64,000 bases of DNA from Acidobacteriota bacterium (GTDB lineage Bacteria > Acidobacteriota > UBA890 > WLXD01), in NCBI GenBank assembly GCA_029263295.1, contig JAJCXT010000055.1, forward strand, positions 81,085-145,084, given 5' to 3'. Below, in pieces: positions 52,176 through 62,088 of this stretch. How positions within the stretch are numbered: position 1 is the first letter of the stretch; every line of letters starts with the position of its first letter. The position numbers and the translations under genes were made by a program. A model generated the notes under the pieces. That model was not told the origin of the DNA, made no database searches, and worked only from the letters and a program-made list of their open reading frames with translations.

Positions 52176-54105
52176 CAGTTCTAATCAGGCCACCGGACAC
52201 GACTGGCGCCCGCCCCTGGATGAGCAACACTCGTGCGGTCGCAGGCAGGGTACCCAGGTCCTCGCGCTGCCCATCGGGCCAGCGAACCTCGACGTGCGCG
52301 CGGGTGGCCAGGCCGAGGCCCGCGACCACATCGAGGAGACTCTGCGAGGCGAACGAGGAGCCGATCTTCACCGGATGGCGCTGCGGGTAACCTGCCACGC
52401 CGTCCACCGGCGACGCACAGTCCGCCGCGTGGCACGGCGTGATCAGAACCTCGGCGCCGACAGCGTCGCGACTCGAAGTCCTTCCGCGCAGCCTCAAGGT
52501 GATCGAGTTACCAGCGTCGGACACGTTACGCAGGAGCTCGGCACGATCATTGACGTTGGTGACGGCAAGATCGAGACGACCGTCGGCGTCGTAGTCCGCG
52601 ACCGCCATGCCGCGAGAGACGCGGCGGCGATTGATCGCCTCGCCCGCACCCGCGGAGGTGTCGATGAAGAGCGTTCCCGCTGGCAACCACGACGGTGCCG
52701 GAGCGCCCGGGCCTGGAGGCAGCAGCTCGCCATCCCGTTCGGCGGCCGCGCGTAGCGCGCCGAGCTGATTCGTCAACACCTGGTTCGGCTGCCGGTAGTC
52801 GTCGGCGAACTCGAGAATGTGCCCGTTGGCCACGCTCACGTCGAGATCACCATCAGCATCGTAGTCGGCCAGTACGACGCCAAAGCCGAGCAATGAACGG
52901 CTCGTGGTACCCAACCCCACGGCGTAGGTCTCGTCGACGTAGAAACCCGGCGCAATGCTGCGGTAGAGGTTGTATGGCTCATCTTCGAAGTTCGTCACCA
53001 CGATCTCGAACGTCCCGTTGCCGTCTACATCACCAAAGTCGATGCCCATTCCCGCCTGCGGCTGGCCCGTGTCCCCGACGCCCAGACCGGTCATTTCGCC
53101 GCTCTCCTCGAACCTGTCGCCGCGGTTGAAGTAGGCGAAGTTCGGGGTGGTGTCATTGGCGACGTAGACATCGAGCCGCCCGTCCGCGTCGAGATCCATG
53201 ATCGTAACGGCCAGACCCTTGCCGTCGATATCGCGCGCGCCCACCAGCGCCTCCGACCGATCGATGAAGGTACCGTCGCCGCGGCTGGTGTAGAGGGTGT
53301 CCTTCTGACCGTCGAAGATCGCCGGGTGGCAGTAGTCGATGATTCCGCGCACGCGATCCTCGCAAACCACCGCCGTCGCCAGTTCGTAGCGCACGTAGTT
53401 CACCGCGAACAAGTCCAGCCAGCCATCGCCGTCGAAGTCTGCCCAGCCGGAACTGAAAGTCAGCCTTGGGTCGTCCACTCCGGCCGCGGAACTGACGTTG
53501 CTGAACGTCCCGTCGCCGTTGTTGCGGTAGAGGGCATTTGCCCCCCAGTTGCCCACGAAGATGTCCGGGTAGCCATCGTTGTCATAATCGGCCACCGACA
53601 CACCCTTGCCATAGCCGGGGTCAGCTGCCGCGCCCGGGATCGCTGCGAAGGTACCGTCCGGACGCTGTCGCAGGAGTTCGTTCGCGCCGGTGCCCGCCTC
53701 GGCCTCGGCAGGCGTCGAGCCGTCGGGCAGCGGGCCGCTTTCCACCAGGTACAGGTCGGCCCGGCCGTCCTGGTCGTAGTCGAGCCAGGCCACGCCGGCG
53801 CCCATGGTCTGGGGCAGGTGTCGTCGCTCGGTGCCGCCGTGGTGATGGCGGAAGCTCACGCCGGCCGCCGCACTGACGTCTTCGAAGCGAATCGTCGTCT
53901 GCTGGGCGGCGGCTTCGTTCGCGTGCGGCCACGTCACGGCCGCAAGGAAGAGCGCGGGCAGCAACGCCGCCACCGGCCATCGCTGTCGCGTAGTCCGTCG
54001 GGGCAATGTCGTGAGTCTGAACGTCCAGGCCGGGCCTGGCCGCGAGTCGTGCACGCCAGGGTCAGAGAATGTCCTGCCCAGCGTGCGGAGGAGCGGTGAA
54101 CACAA
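52162..54105 (-). CDS. CRTAC1 family protein (FG-GAP/VCBS repeats with ASPIC/UnbV domain)
   Basis: The roughly 647-residue secreted protein has calcium-binding integrin-like repeats (WLDYDQDGRADLYLVE, SVADYDNDGYPDIFVGN, WADFDGDGWLDLFAVN, DFGDVDGNGTFEIVV, VLADYDADGDLDVSVAN, VADYDADGRLDLAVTN) and a C-terminal ASPIC/UnbV domain (LRLRGRTSSRDAVGAEV, LGLATRAHVEVRWPDGQRED). The role in bacteria is unknown; the fold suggests cell-surface binding. The frame opens at TTG 54105, but the signal peptide (WPVAALLPALFLAAVT) lies 40 residues in, so the true start may be later. Confidence 0.88.
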   Translation of the reverse strand: MCSPLLRTLGRTFSDPGVHDSRPGPAWTFRLTTLPRRTTRQRWPVAALLPALFLAAVTWPHANEAAAQQTTIRFEDVSAAAGVSFRHHHGGTERRHLPQTMGAGVAWLDYDQDGRADLYLVESGPLPDGSTPAEAEAGTGANELLRQRPDGTFAAIPGAAADPGYGKGVSVADYDNDGYPDIFVGNWGANALYRNNGDGTFSNVSSAAGVDDPRLTFSSGWADFDGDGWLDLFAVNYVRYELATAVVCEDRVRGIIDYCHPAIFDGQKDTLYTSRGDGTFIDRSEALVGARDIDGKGLAVTIMDLDADGRLDVYVANDTTPNFAYFNRGDRFEESGEMTGLGVGDTGQPQAGMGIDFGDVDGNGTFEIVVTNFEDEPYNLYRSIAPGFYVDETYAVGLGTTSRSLLGFGVVLADYDADGDLDVSVANGHILEFADDYRQPNQVLTNQLGALRAAAERDGELLPPGPGAPAPSWLPAGTLFIDTSAGAGEAINRRRVSRGMAVADYDADGRLDLAVTNVNDRAELLRNVSDAGNSITLRLRGRTSSRDAVGAEVLITPCHAADCASPVDGVAGYPQRHPVKIGSSFASQSLLDVVAGLGLATRAHVEVRWPDGQREDLGTLPATARVLLIQGRAPVVSGGLIRTATAR

Positions 54106-54208
54106 CGAGAGTCAGCATAGCGCAATCGACTCGGCTTCTGTCGCCTGGTAGCGCCGGTCACGAACCCACCGCCTGTCGCGAGGCCCATCAGACTCTAACC
54201 ACGGGCTG

Positions 54209-55906
54209 CTAGTAGCGAACTCGCGTCACGGTCGTGCCCCAGACACAGGAGAAGCCGCCGAACACCAACTTGCCCTGCTCTCCCGCAATCCACACGTCCT
54301 CGGTCTCCGGGTCCGGGGCCAGGCCGACGTAGTCCCCGGAGCGCACACGGATGGCAACGCCTCCGTCGGGGAGCGGCACGAGTTGCTGGTTCTGCAACGT
54401 GCACTCGCCATTCTGGGCAGCCCGCACTCGATCGAACCCCTTGCGCGCCGCGATCCGCACCGCGTCACCGTCCTTCATTCCCGAGTAGCTGACGCCGAGG
54501 AGCTTCGTGTCGCCGCTGCGCTGAAACGCCACCACGACCGCGCCGCCCGGTGTGACCACCACCCCCGGCCACCAGTAATGCTCGCGCTTCTTGCCGAGTG
54601 TCTGCTCGAAATCGATCGCCGCTTCTTTCTCGCCCACATCCACTCGTGCTACACGCACACACGACTGCGTCGTGGAACTACCTCTCACCACGCAACCGGT
54701 CGCGTGCGTGAACCACAACCGCCCATGGCGATAGACGGCCTGCTGCATGACGCGAGCATCACCGGTGTCGATTTCCTCGCTGCCACCTTTCTGCGTCGCG
54801 GTCGGCGGGATCGTGTAGCTGTCACGAGCAGCGAACGTCTCCCGTGACAGGCGTGGCTTCGCCCCCCCGCTCTTCTTCTTGGCGGCGATTCGAAACAGCG
54901 TGTAGGTATCGCCCCCGAGAACGTCCGTGCTCACCGCGTAGAGCGGATTGCCCGGGAACCCCGTCGGTTCGTAGTGCTGCACCGGCTGCGGGTTGAACTC
55001 AGCGGTGTCGTTGAGCCCGAGATTGAACTTGAAGAATTTGGCGCTCGGGCACTGTCCTGCGTTATCTACCAGCGCGGTCTTGTCGACAACGAACAGGCGC
55101 GACCGCAATGAGAAGCCGGAAAACGGGAAGTTGTTGGTGTGGAACGCGAGCCAGCGCTCGTTCATTCCCAGCCCCGGGTAGTCGCCCCAGGTGTTGCCCT
55201 TCTTCGTGCTGATTGCGTAGTTGCACCAATCTGTTTCGCCGAGACCCGCTGGGCGGGCGCTACGCGAGACTGACAGATAGGCACGCGAGAAGGTGCCTCC
55301 GTTGAAGTCGATCGCGAGCATGAGGAGGAAGAACCGTTCCGACATCGCGTCGTAGTACAGCTTCGGATCGGTGATCGAGGCGGCGGATGACCCGCCCGAC
55401 GCCACCAGACCGAAGTGCTCGTGCAGTGTTTGCTCCGCCAGGCCGTTGCCCTGCCGATCCGTGAGGCGCACGGCCAGGTTCACGGCCTCAATCACGTTGT
55501 CCGGGCCTACTGCGAGCGTCGTGTCGGGCGGTGAGGCGCTCAAACCAATTTCGCCCTGCGTTATGCCTTCGAAGCTCTCTTCGATGCCGGGCGCCCGGGC
55601 AGTCTCGGCATCGGCCAGCTCGTGTGCGAGCGGCGCACGCGGGTCTGTTCTCGCCTCAACCTTCAAGCGTTCCCAGGTCTCCGGATCTACACCGGTTCGC
55701 TCCCACGGAATATCGATCGGCCGGTCCTGGCGACGCTCCGAGGGCAGCTGGCGAGCGTGGCAGCAGGCCGCTACCTCTTCGACGTCATCGGCTTCGACTC
55801 CCTCCCCGGCCAGCTGGGCGTACAGCGGCGTTGGCATCGCCCCCGCACCGAAAACGAGCCCGCTGAGAAGCACCGAGAGCAGTGTACAAGCGAAGTGTCT
55901 ACCCAC
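54209..55906 (-). CDS. Large secreted protein of unknown function, propeller-like
   Basis: The 565-residue protein starts at GTG 55906 with a signal peptide (ACTLLSVLLSGLVFGAGAMP). The body contains GLSASPPDTTLAVGPDNVIE, VNLAVRLTDRQGN, a segment with LGMNERWLAFHTNNFPFSGF, and TGCVVRGSSTTQSCVRVARV, where two Cys may pair. The strand-and-turn pattern suggests a beta-propeller or beta-sandwich. Proteins like this appear in several soil and marine phyla with no assigned function. No active-site motif is seen. Confidence 0.7.
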   Translation of the reverse strand: MGRHFACTLLSVLLSGLVFGAGAMPTPLYAQLAGEGVEADDVEEVAACCHARQLPSERRQDRPIDIPWERTGVDPETWERLKVEARTDPRAPLAHELADAETARAPGIEESFEGITQGEIGLSASPPDTTLAVGPDNVIEAVNLAVRLTDRQGNGLAEQTLHEHFGLVASGGSSAASITDPKLYYDAMSERFFLLMLAIDFNGGTFSRAYLSVSRSARPAGLGETDWCNYAISTKKGNTWGDYPGLGMNERWLAFHTNNFPFSGFSLRSRLFVVDKTALVDNAGQCPSAKFFKFNLGLNDTAEFNPQPVQHYEPTGFPGNPLYAVSTDVLGGDTYTLFRIAAKKKSGGAKPRLSRETFAARDSYTIPPTATQKGGSEEIDTGDARVMQQAVYRHGRLWFTHATGCVVRGSSTTQSCVRVARVDVGEKEAAIDFEQTLGKKREHYWWPGVVVTPGGAVVVAFQRSGDTKLLGVSYSGMKDGDAVRIAARKGFDRVRAAQNGECTLQNQQLVPLPDGGVAIRVRSGDYVGLAPDPETEDVWIAGEQGKLVFGGFSCVWGTTVTRVRY

Positions 55907-56115
55907 GTGCCGTTCCTTCGTCTTTGGGCGTTACGGATCATCCACGACGTCTGTCCGCTCACCCTACCGCAAACCATGCGGCCTGTGTCCGACTCTGGCC
56001 AGCGCTGACCATGTTCCCTGCACGTCGATCTCGCGACCGTGGCCAAGCTCGGGAATACTGGTTGGGAATCGCCAGAGTTCCTGCGCACGCGCACGCGCGC
56101 CACCACCGAGATCGC

Positions 56116-58221
56116 ATGCTTTCACCTGTTCTCACGGTCACGGTCAGCCTCGTGCTCGTAGCCGCAATCGGCTACGTGGTCGGCCTGCTCCGCGGTCGTC
56201 GCCTCAGCGCCAAGGAACGGGCCGAGGGCGCTCGACGTCGACTCGCCGAGGCCGACCTCCAGGCAGCACGCGACGCGCACGAACAGCAGCGCGAACGCCT
56301 CGACCGCGCCGAGACCAAACGCGCACGGGCGGTGGCCGAGTGCGAGTCCCTGCGCGCCAAGATCACGGCGCTCCGCACAGAGGCGGATGCGGAACGGGCA
56401 AGCCTCACGGCCGAATGCGACTCTCTGCGAACCCGGGGCGCCGCCGCCCGCGAGGAAGTCTCCGCCGCGCGCGCAACCTCGACGACCGAACGCGACACTC
56501 TGCGGGCCGCCACGGATACCGCGCGCGCCGAACTGGAGCGCGCAGCTCGCCAGCTCCAGCTCCGTGACGACCAACTCGATCACACGCGGCGACAGCTGGA
56601 AACCACAAAGGCGGAACTGGCCGAGTCGCTGATCACGGAGGACCCGTCGCCCAGCGCTGCCGTCGAGCGTGTACAAGAGCGTCTGCGCGAACGTGACGAG
56701 CGCATCGCACGGCTGCGCGGCGACTTTCGCGAATTGGAGGAGCGCTACTCGAGTCAGGTGCGGGAGCGAGACACCGAGTTGGCCGGAGCTCGACGCTCGG
56801 CCGACGAACACGCTGCAGAACTCGAAGATGCGCGGGCAGCTCTCGCGCGAGCGCGCACCCAACTCGACGAACGTCGCGGAGAACTCAGCGCTGCGCGGGC
56901 AGCCGCGAGCAGCGCCGGCGCCAAGCACGAAGAGATTGAACATGACCGCGATGGCCTGCGTAATGAGCTCGAGACAGCGCAGTCAGCGTTGGCCGCCTCC
57001 CGTCAGGAGACCGCCGAGCTCGAGCAGGGCTACAGCGGCCAAATCGAGCAGCGCGCCGCGCACAGCGATGAACTTCAGGCCGCGCGGCAGCGCGCGGAGG
57101 AACGCTGTGCTGAGCTTCAGGAGCACCTGCAAGAACGCGGCCAGAAGCTGGAGAACGCACTGACCGCGCGCGGAGAGATCGAGCGTCAAACATCCGAACG
57201 GGAGCAACGCTCCGGAACGATTCAGACGGAGTTGCGCGAGGCGCTGCAACACGCCGAGGCGGAGCGCATCTCCACGAACGCGATGCTGGCGGAGGTTAGC
57301 GCCGCCGAACAGCAGGCGCTGGCCGAGGCCGAGTCGGTGCGCGGTCAACTCGCCCAGACGTCGGAGGGACTGGTTGAGAAGGAGAACGCCCTCGTCAGCC
57401 TGCAGCGCGAGCATGATGAACAGGCCGAAGAAGCGGAACGCAAAGCGAAAGAGCGAGCCCTCGAGATCGACCACCTGACCCGCACGATCGCCTCGCGAAC
57501 CTCCGCCCTCGCGCACGAGCAGACGGCGACGCAAACGGCCACCGCGCGCGGCGACGCCCTGCAGCAAGCGCTCGACGCCGAGCAGACGCTCGCGCAGGCA
57601 GCGCAAGATACGGTGTCCCTGCAGGAGGAGTCGCTGCAACAGACTCGGGGTGAACTGAATCATCAGACCGTCGCGCTCGAGGCCGCACGTGGTGACTTGA
57701 TCGACTCCGAGAGCCGGGCCGAGCGACGCCTCCGTGAGCGCACCCTGGAAGCCGAGCGCGTTACCACGCTGCTACATAGCCGCGAGGACGAGCTCGAGCG
57801 AGCGACGAGGCTCGCCACCGCGTTGCAGGAACAAACGAAGCAAGAGGCCGAACGGTGTGCAACCCGCGATCAGCGCATCTCGGTGCTCGAAGGAGAACAG
57901 CGACGTCTCCTCGACGGCCGCGACCGCGTTCTTCGCGAGCTCCACGATCGCGAGCAGCAGGTGCGTCAACTACGCGCGCTAGTGCAGGCCGCTCCTACCG
58001 ACAAAGACGACCTCGAGGTGATCGATGGCATCGGCCCCTCGATCGCGACGCTGTTGAGATCCCTCGGCATTCACTCCTACCGCGAAATCGCGGCCTGGGA
58101 CGAGCGCACGATGGACTGGCTGGCCACGCGGGAACCGCAGCTCAAAGGACGGCTGCGTAGTGCTTGGGTCGAGGCGGCCCGCGCAGCACACGCGGACAAG
58201 TACGATCAGCCGCCCGACTGA
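56116..58221 (+). CDS. Membrane-anchored coiled-coil protein with C-terminal helix-hairpin-helix
   Basis: The 701-residue protein has one N-terminal membrane helix (VLTVTVSLVLVAAIGYVVGL), about 550 residues of coiled coil rich in Glu, Arg, Ala and Gln, and a C-terminal helix-hairpin-helix (LEVIDGIGPSIATLLRSLGI) with a short helical end. The terminal domain is like those of ribosomal L21-associated and nuclease-linked proteins and could bind DNA or a protein. Anchored coiled-coil proteins of this type can tether chromosome or envelope. The next gene is a 5' nuclease, convergent with a 16-bp overlap. Confidence 0.8.
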   Translation: MLSPVLTVTVSLVLVAAIGYVVGLLRGRRLSAKERAEGARRRLAEADLQAARDAHEQQRERLDRAETKRARAVAECESLRAKITALRTEADAERASLTAECDSLRTRGAAAREEVSAARATSTTERDTLRAATDTARAELERAARQLQLRDDQLDHTRRQLETTKAELAESLITEDPSPSAAVERVQERLRERDERIARLRGDFRELEERYSSQVRERDTELAGARRSADEHAAELEDARAALARARTQLDERRGELSAARAAASSAGAKHEEIEHDRDGLRNELETAQSALAASRQETAELEQGYSGQIEQRAAHSDELQAARQRAEERCAELQEHLQERGQKLENALTARGEIERQTSEREQRSGTIQTELREALQHAEAERISTNAMLAEVSAAEQQALAEAESVRGQLAQTSEGLVEKENALVSLQREHDEQAEEAERKAKERALEIDHLTRTIASRTSALAHEQTATQTATARGDALQQALDAEQTLAQAAQDTVSLQEESLQQTRGELNHQTVALEAARGDLIDSESRAERRLRERTLEAERVTTLLHSREDELERATRLATALQEQTKQEAERCATRDQRISVLEGEQRRLLDGRDRVLRELHDREQQVRQLRALVQAAPTDKDDLEVIDGIGPSIATLLRSLGIHSYREIAAWDERTMDWLATREPQLKGRLRSAWVEAARAAHADKYDQPPD

Positions 58222-59099
58222 AGCCCGCGTTCAGCGGCGAGCCGTAGTGCTCGCTGCGCCAGTTCCGGTGCGGCAAGCCGCTGGGCAACTTCCGCGAACT
58301 TCGCGGTAGGTCCGCGCCAACGTAGCGACTCGGCGCCATCGATCGACACCGCGTCTGTGCGGAGCACCGCCAGTTCGCGGAACAGCACCGCGTCTCCCCA
58401 GCTCTCGCGCAGGGCCTCTGCCAATCGCGCCGCGCCGCGCACCTTCACCGTCCACTCCGCCGCGTCGTGCGGAATCTGTTCGAGGAAACCGTAGTGGCCC
58501 AACACCGTGGCGGTGGACTTGGCGCCCCAGCCGCGCACACCCGGGAAGCCATCGGCGCTATCGCCGACGAGCGCCAGGTAGTCGGGAATGGCACAGGGAG
58601 GAACGCCGAAACGTTTCTCGATGGCATCCGCGTCCCGAATCTCGCCAGCGCGTCGATCGAACTGCACTACGCGATCACCGACCACGCACTGAGCTAGGTC
58701 CTTGTCTGGCGTGCAGAGATAAATGCGCTCGACGTCCGGGTCGGCCGTGAGCTTGGCTGCCGCCGCCGCCATCGCGTCGTCGGCCTCGAACTCCACCATG
58801 CCCCATACGAGAATCCCCATCGCCCGCAACGCATCCTCCAGAGGGTGGAACTGCGTCGCCAACTCAGGTTCGAGACCCTCGCCATGCTTGTAGCTGTGCC
58901 AGAGGTCGTTGCGAAAAGACTCCACGACGTGATCCGTCGCAACGGCGACATGGGTAGCACCGTCACGCAACAGAGCAAGCACGGAGCTGACCACGCCCCG
59001 CACGGCACCAATCTCGTTGCCGTCGGCATCCTGACGACGTGGCACGGCGTAGAAATGCCGGAACAACTCGTACGTGCCATCTACCAGGTGAATGTTCAC
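58206..59099 (-). CDS. 5'-3' exonuclease / flap endonuclease-like protein
   Basis: The 297-residue protein of the FEN/PolA N-terminal family begins MNIHLVDGTYELFRHFYAVP, with the first metal-binding Asp. Further acidic metal residues lie in VEFEADDAMAAAAAK, YLCTPDKDLAQCV and LVGDSADGFPGVRGWGAKST, the last being the helix-3-turn-helix that holds the DNA duplex. Such proteins remove 5' flaps or RNA primers. GTG at 59099 is chosen because the fold starts there; the longer frame to 59354 lacks similarity. It stands apart from any polymerase gene. Confidence 0.9.
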   Translation of the reverse strand: MNIHLVDGTYELFRHFYAVPRRQDADGNEIGAVRGVVSSVLALLRDGATHVAVATDHVVESFRNDLWHSYKHGEGLEPELATQFHPLEDALRAMGILVWGMVEFEADDAMAAAAAKLTADPDVERIYLCTPDKDLAQCVVGDRVVQFDRRAGEIRDADAIEKRFGVPPCAIPDYLALVGDSADGFPGVRGWGAKSTATVLGHYGFLEQIPHDAAEWTVKVRGAARLAEALRESWGDAVLFRELAVLRTDAVSIDGAESLRWRGPTAKFAEVAQRLAAPELAQRALRLAAERGLQSGG

Positions 59100-59119
59100 A
59101 ACGGCTCGTCGGTGGATAT

Positions 59120-60310
59120 CTAGCTGCGCATGCGCTCCGGTCGATAGAACGGTGGTTTGACCACCGTGGCAACTGCGCGGCGGCGGCGATGGTGCACCGT
59201 GACCTCCACCTCGACCTGCGCACCGGGATCGGCGTGCGCAACATCGACAGTGGCGATGACCAGATACTTCTTCAACAACTTCGACCAGACCCGACTCGTA
59301 GCCCGGCCCACCTGCGACCCGTCGGCCGAGTAGACAGGCACTGGCTCGCGACAAACTGTCATCGGCAGATCAGGCATCAGGTCGGCCTCCAGATACAGAT
59401 CCTCCAGCGGCTGCCATTCGATCTCGAGAGGCACCACACGCCGCGCCGCACCTCGATCGCGGGCAGCGAGCAGCGCCTGGCGTCCAACGAAGTTGTCCTT
59501 GTCCAGCTTCACCGCCCATCCGAGTCCCAGCTCGTACGGGTCGTAGCGCTCGTCGGGCAGGTGCGCCGACTCTGAACTGACATAGTCCACACCGATCAGA
59601 ATGAACCCCGCTTCGACTCGCGCAACGTCCATGGCCGCCAGTCCGCACGGCTTGATCTGCCAGCGTCGGCCAACGTCGAGGAGCGCGTCCCACACCTGCA
59701 AAGCATGCTGCTGCGGGATCCACAATTCGTAGCCAAGATCACCCGTGAAGCCCGTCCTTGAGACCTCCACGCGAACTCCATCGATTTCGGCGCTGCGCTG
59801 ACGGAAGAACCCGAGGTCCGCGATCGCGCCGCCCGTGGCGTCATCGAGCAGCGCCCGCGAGTGGGGCCCTTGCAGCGACAGCGCAGCGATCTCGGCCGAT
59901 CGATCTTCGAGTTCCGCGTCGAACCCGAGACCCGCTCGCTTGAACCAGTCGAACGCAGGCTCCGCCGCACACACGATGAACTCGTCGTCGGCCAGGCGGA
60001 AGATGGTGCCCTCCTGCCGGACCGCACCATCGGAGTCGCACCAGGGCGAGTACGAGATCTGACCTGGTGCGAAACGGGTCATGTCCTGAGTGACGACATG
60101 ATTGACCAGACCTTCCGCCTCCGGACCACCGACCCGGTACTTGTACAGTGGCGAAATGTCGATCAGCGCCGCGGAGTTACGTATCGCCGCGTACTCCGGC
60201 TGCACGTAGTCATCGTAGGAACCAACGCTCAGGTAGCCAGACCACTGGCGCCAGTCGTGACTGTCACAGAGGGCCGAGGTTCGTTCGTGGAAAGGAGTGC
60301 CGACCGCCAT
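59120..60310 (-). CDS. Aminomethyltransferase-like folate enzyme (GcvT family)
   Basis: The 396-residue protein starts MAVGTPFHERTSALCDSHDW and follows the GcvT/DmdA pattern: YAAIRNSAALIDISPLYKYR, FTGDLGYELWIPQQHALQVW, a substrate Asp near CGLAAMDVARVEAGFILIG, and a C-terminal barrel (DKDNFVGRQALLAARDRG). GcvT-type enzymes transfer one-carbon groups to tetrahydrofolate from glycine, dimethylglycine, methylated sulfur compounds and others. No H- or P-protein gene is nearby, so glycine cleavage is unlikely here. It starts 164 bp from the divergent PYROXD2-like genes. Confidence 0.85.
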   Translation of the reverse strand: MAVGTPFHERTSALCDSHDWRQWSGYLSVGSYDDYVQPEYAAIRNSAALIDISPLYKYRVGGPEAEGLVNHVVTQDMTRFAPGQISYSPWCDSDGAVRQEGTIFRLADDEFIVCAAEPAFDWFKRAGLGFDAELEDRSAEIAALSLQGPHSRALLDDATGGAIADLGFFRQRSAEIDGVRVEVSRTGFTGDLGYELWIPQQHALQVWDALLDVGRRWQIKPCGLAAMDVARVEAGFILIGVDYVSSESAHLPDERYDPYELGLGWAVKLDKDNFVGRQALLAARDRGAARRVVPLEIEWQPLEDLYLEADLMPDLPMTVCREPVPVYSADGSQVGRATSRVWSKLLKKYLVIATVDVAHADPGAQVEVEVTVHHRRRRAVATVVKPPFYRPERMRS

Positions 60311-60474
60311 ACGCCTCGTCCTCCCAGGTTGTGTCCGCCCGCCGCAACTGTCGACCTGTCGCTGCAGATCATAGCGAAAACCGGCGCTCAAGACACACCG
60401 CTCAGGCCCGGTTCGCAAGCACCCTCCAGGCCCGCTAGACTCACGGACGAAGCGGCCTCATCTGGTGGGTAGTC

Positions 60475-62067
60475 ATGAGCCAACGCTACGACGCGATCAT
60501 CATCGGCGGCGGCCACAATGGCCTGATCTGCGCGGCATATCTTGCGCGCGCCGGCCGCAAGGTACTCGTCCTCGAGAGCCGCTATCTCGTCGGTGGCGCC
60601 GCTGTTACCGAGGAGATCAACCCGGGCTTCAAGTACACGGTTGCCTCGTACGTCGTGAGTCTCCTGCGCCCGCAGATCATCGCTGACCTGAACCTACCGG
60701 CGCACGGCTTCGAGTTGCTGCCGCTGAACGGCACGCTCACGCCGATGACGAACGGGGACCACCTGATGCGCTGGCATGACGCTGGCGAGACGCGCCTCGA
60801 GTTGATGCGTCATTCGCCCGCTGATGCCGAGGCCTACGAGCACTTCGCAATGCTCATGTATCACCTGGGCATGGCGGTTAGACCGATGCTGTCGACCACG
60901 CCGGCCGACCCGACTTCGCTCGCGCCCGCCGCGCTCAAGCGACTCGCGGATGTGGGCCGCCAGTTCGGCAAGAAAGCCGACTATCTCTACGATCTCGCCA
61001 AGCTCATGACAATGAGCTCGGGGGACTTCGTCGAGCAGTGGTTCGAAACCCCGGCGCTGCAGGGAACGCTGGCGGCGAGCGGCGTCATCGGCACCTTCCT
61101 CGGACCACGCTCGCCCGGATCGGCGTACGTCATGCTGCATCACTACATGGGCGAGATCGATGGCGAGTTCCGCGCGTGGGGGCTCCCGCGTGGCGGCATG
61201 GGTGGTGTTTCGGAGGCCATCGCGTCGTCGGCGCGCGCGTTCGGCGCGGAGATTCGCTGCGAGGCGCCGGTGAGCCAAGTCATCGTGCAGGGCGGCAAGG
61301 CCGTGGGAGTAGCGCTGGCCGACGGCGAGGAGATCTACGCCGACACCGTCGTGTCGAGCGTCGATCCGAAACTGACGTTCGAGCATCTGGTGGAGGCCGA
61401 GCATCTACCCGACGAGTTCCGCCAGCATATCGCCCGCTACAAGATCCGCGGTTCCTCCGGCAAGGTGAACCTGTCGATCGACGCGCTGCCTGAGTTCACC
61501 TGCCTGCAGCACCTCTCCAAGAGCGACCAGATTGCCTACCTATCGGGCGCCATGTCGATCAGCCCGAACATCGACTACATCGAGCGCGCGTTCGACGATG
61601 CCAAGTACGGGCGCTACTCGCGCAAGCCGTATATGGACATGGTGATCCCTTCGCTCATCGATCCGACGATGGCGCCTGCTGGCAAGCATGTCGTGTCGCT
61701 GTTCTGTGCCTTCGCGCCCTACGACCTGGCCGAGGGCACCTGGAACGATCATCGCGAGGGCTTTGGCGACGCCGTGATCGATGCGCTGGCGCAGTTCGCC
61801 CCGAACATCAGGGACATCATCCTGCACCGCCAGGTACTGACCCCCTGGGACATGGAACAGCAGATGGGGCTCACCCAGGGCAACATCTTCCATGGCGAGC
61901 TCACGCTCGAACAGTTGTTCTTCCTGCGGCCGGCTCCCGGCTACGCCGATTTCACGACGCCGGTCCGTCACATGTACATGTGCGGGTCCGGATGCCATCC
62001 GGGCGGCGGGGTCATGGGCGCGCCCGGCAAACTCGCCGCCGATCGCATCATCGCGGATACCCGATGA
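60475..62067 (+). CDS. PYROXD2-like FAD-dependent oxidoreductase, first of a tandem pair
   Basis: The 530-residue phytoene-desaturase-fold flavoprotein begins MSQRYDAIIIGGGHNGLICA, the FAD-binding GGGHNG motif, followed by VLVLESRYLVGGAAVTEE, and ends with MYMCGSGCHPGGGVMGAPGK. This GSGCHPGGG motif is typical of the PYROXD2 subfamily, separate from carotenoid desaturases. The reaction is unknown. The second copy follows after 21 bp on the same strand, so they are one operon and probably form one enzyme or two related activities. Confidence 0.88.
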   Translation: MSQRYDAIIIGGGHNGLICAAYLARAGRKVLVLESRYLVGGAAVTEEINPGFKYTVASYVVSLLRPQIIADLNLPAHGFELLPLNGTLTPMTNGDHLMRWHDAGETRLELMRHSPADAEAYEHFAMLMYHLGMAVRPMLSTTPADPTSLAPAALKRLADVGRQFGKKADYLYDLAKLMTMSSGDFVEQWFETPALQGTLAASGVIGTFLGPRSPGSAYVMLHHYMGEIDGEFRAWGLPRGGMGGVSEAIASSARAFGAEIRCEAPVSQVIVQGGKAVGVALADGEEIYADTVVSSVDPKLTFEHLVEAEHLPDEFRQHIARYKIRGSSGKVNLSIDALPEFTCLQHLSKSDQIAYLSGAMSISPNIDYIERAFDDAKYGRYSRKPYMDMVIPSLIDPTMAPAGKHVVSLFCAFAPYDLAEGTWNDHREGFGDAVIDALAQFAPNIRDIILHRQVLTPWDMEQQMGLTQGNIFHGELTLEQLFFLRPAPGYADFTTPVRHMYMCGSGCHPGGGVMGAPGKLAADRIIADTR

Positions 62068-62088
62068 GGGACTGGATAACCGAAGACA

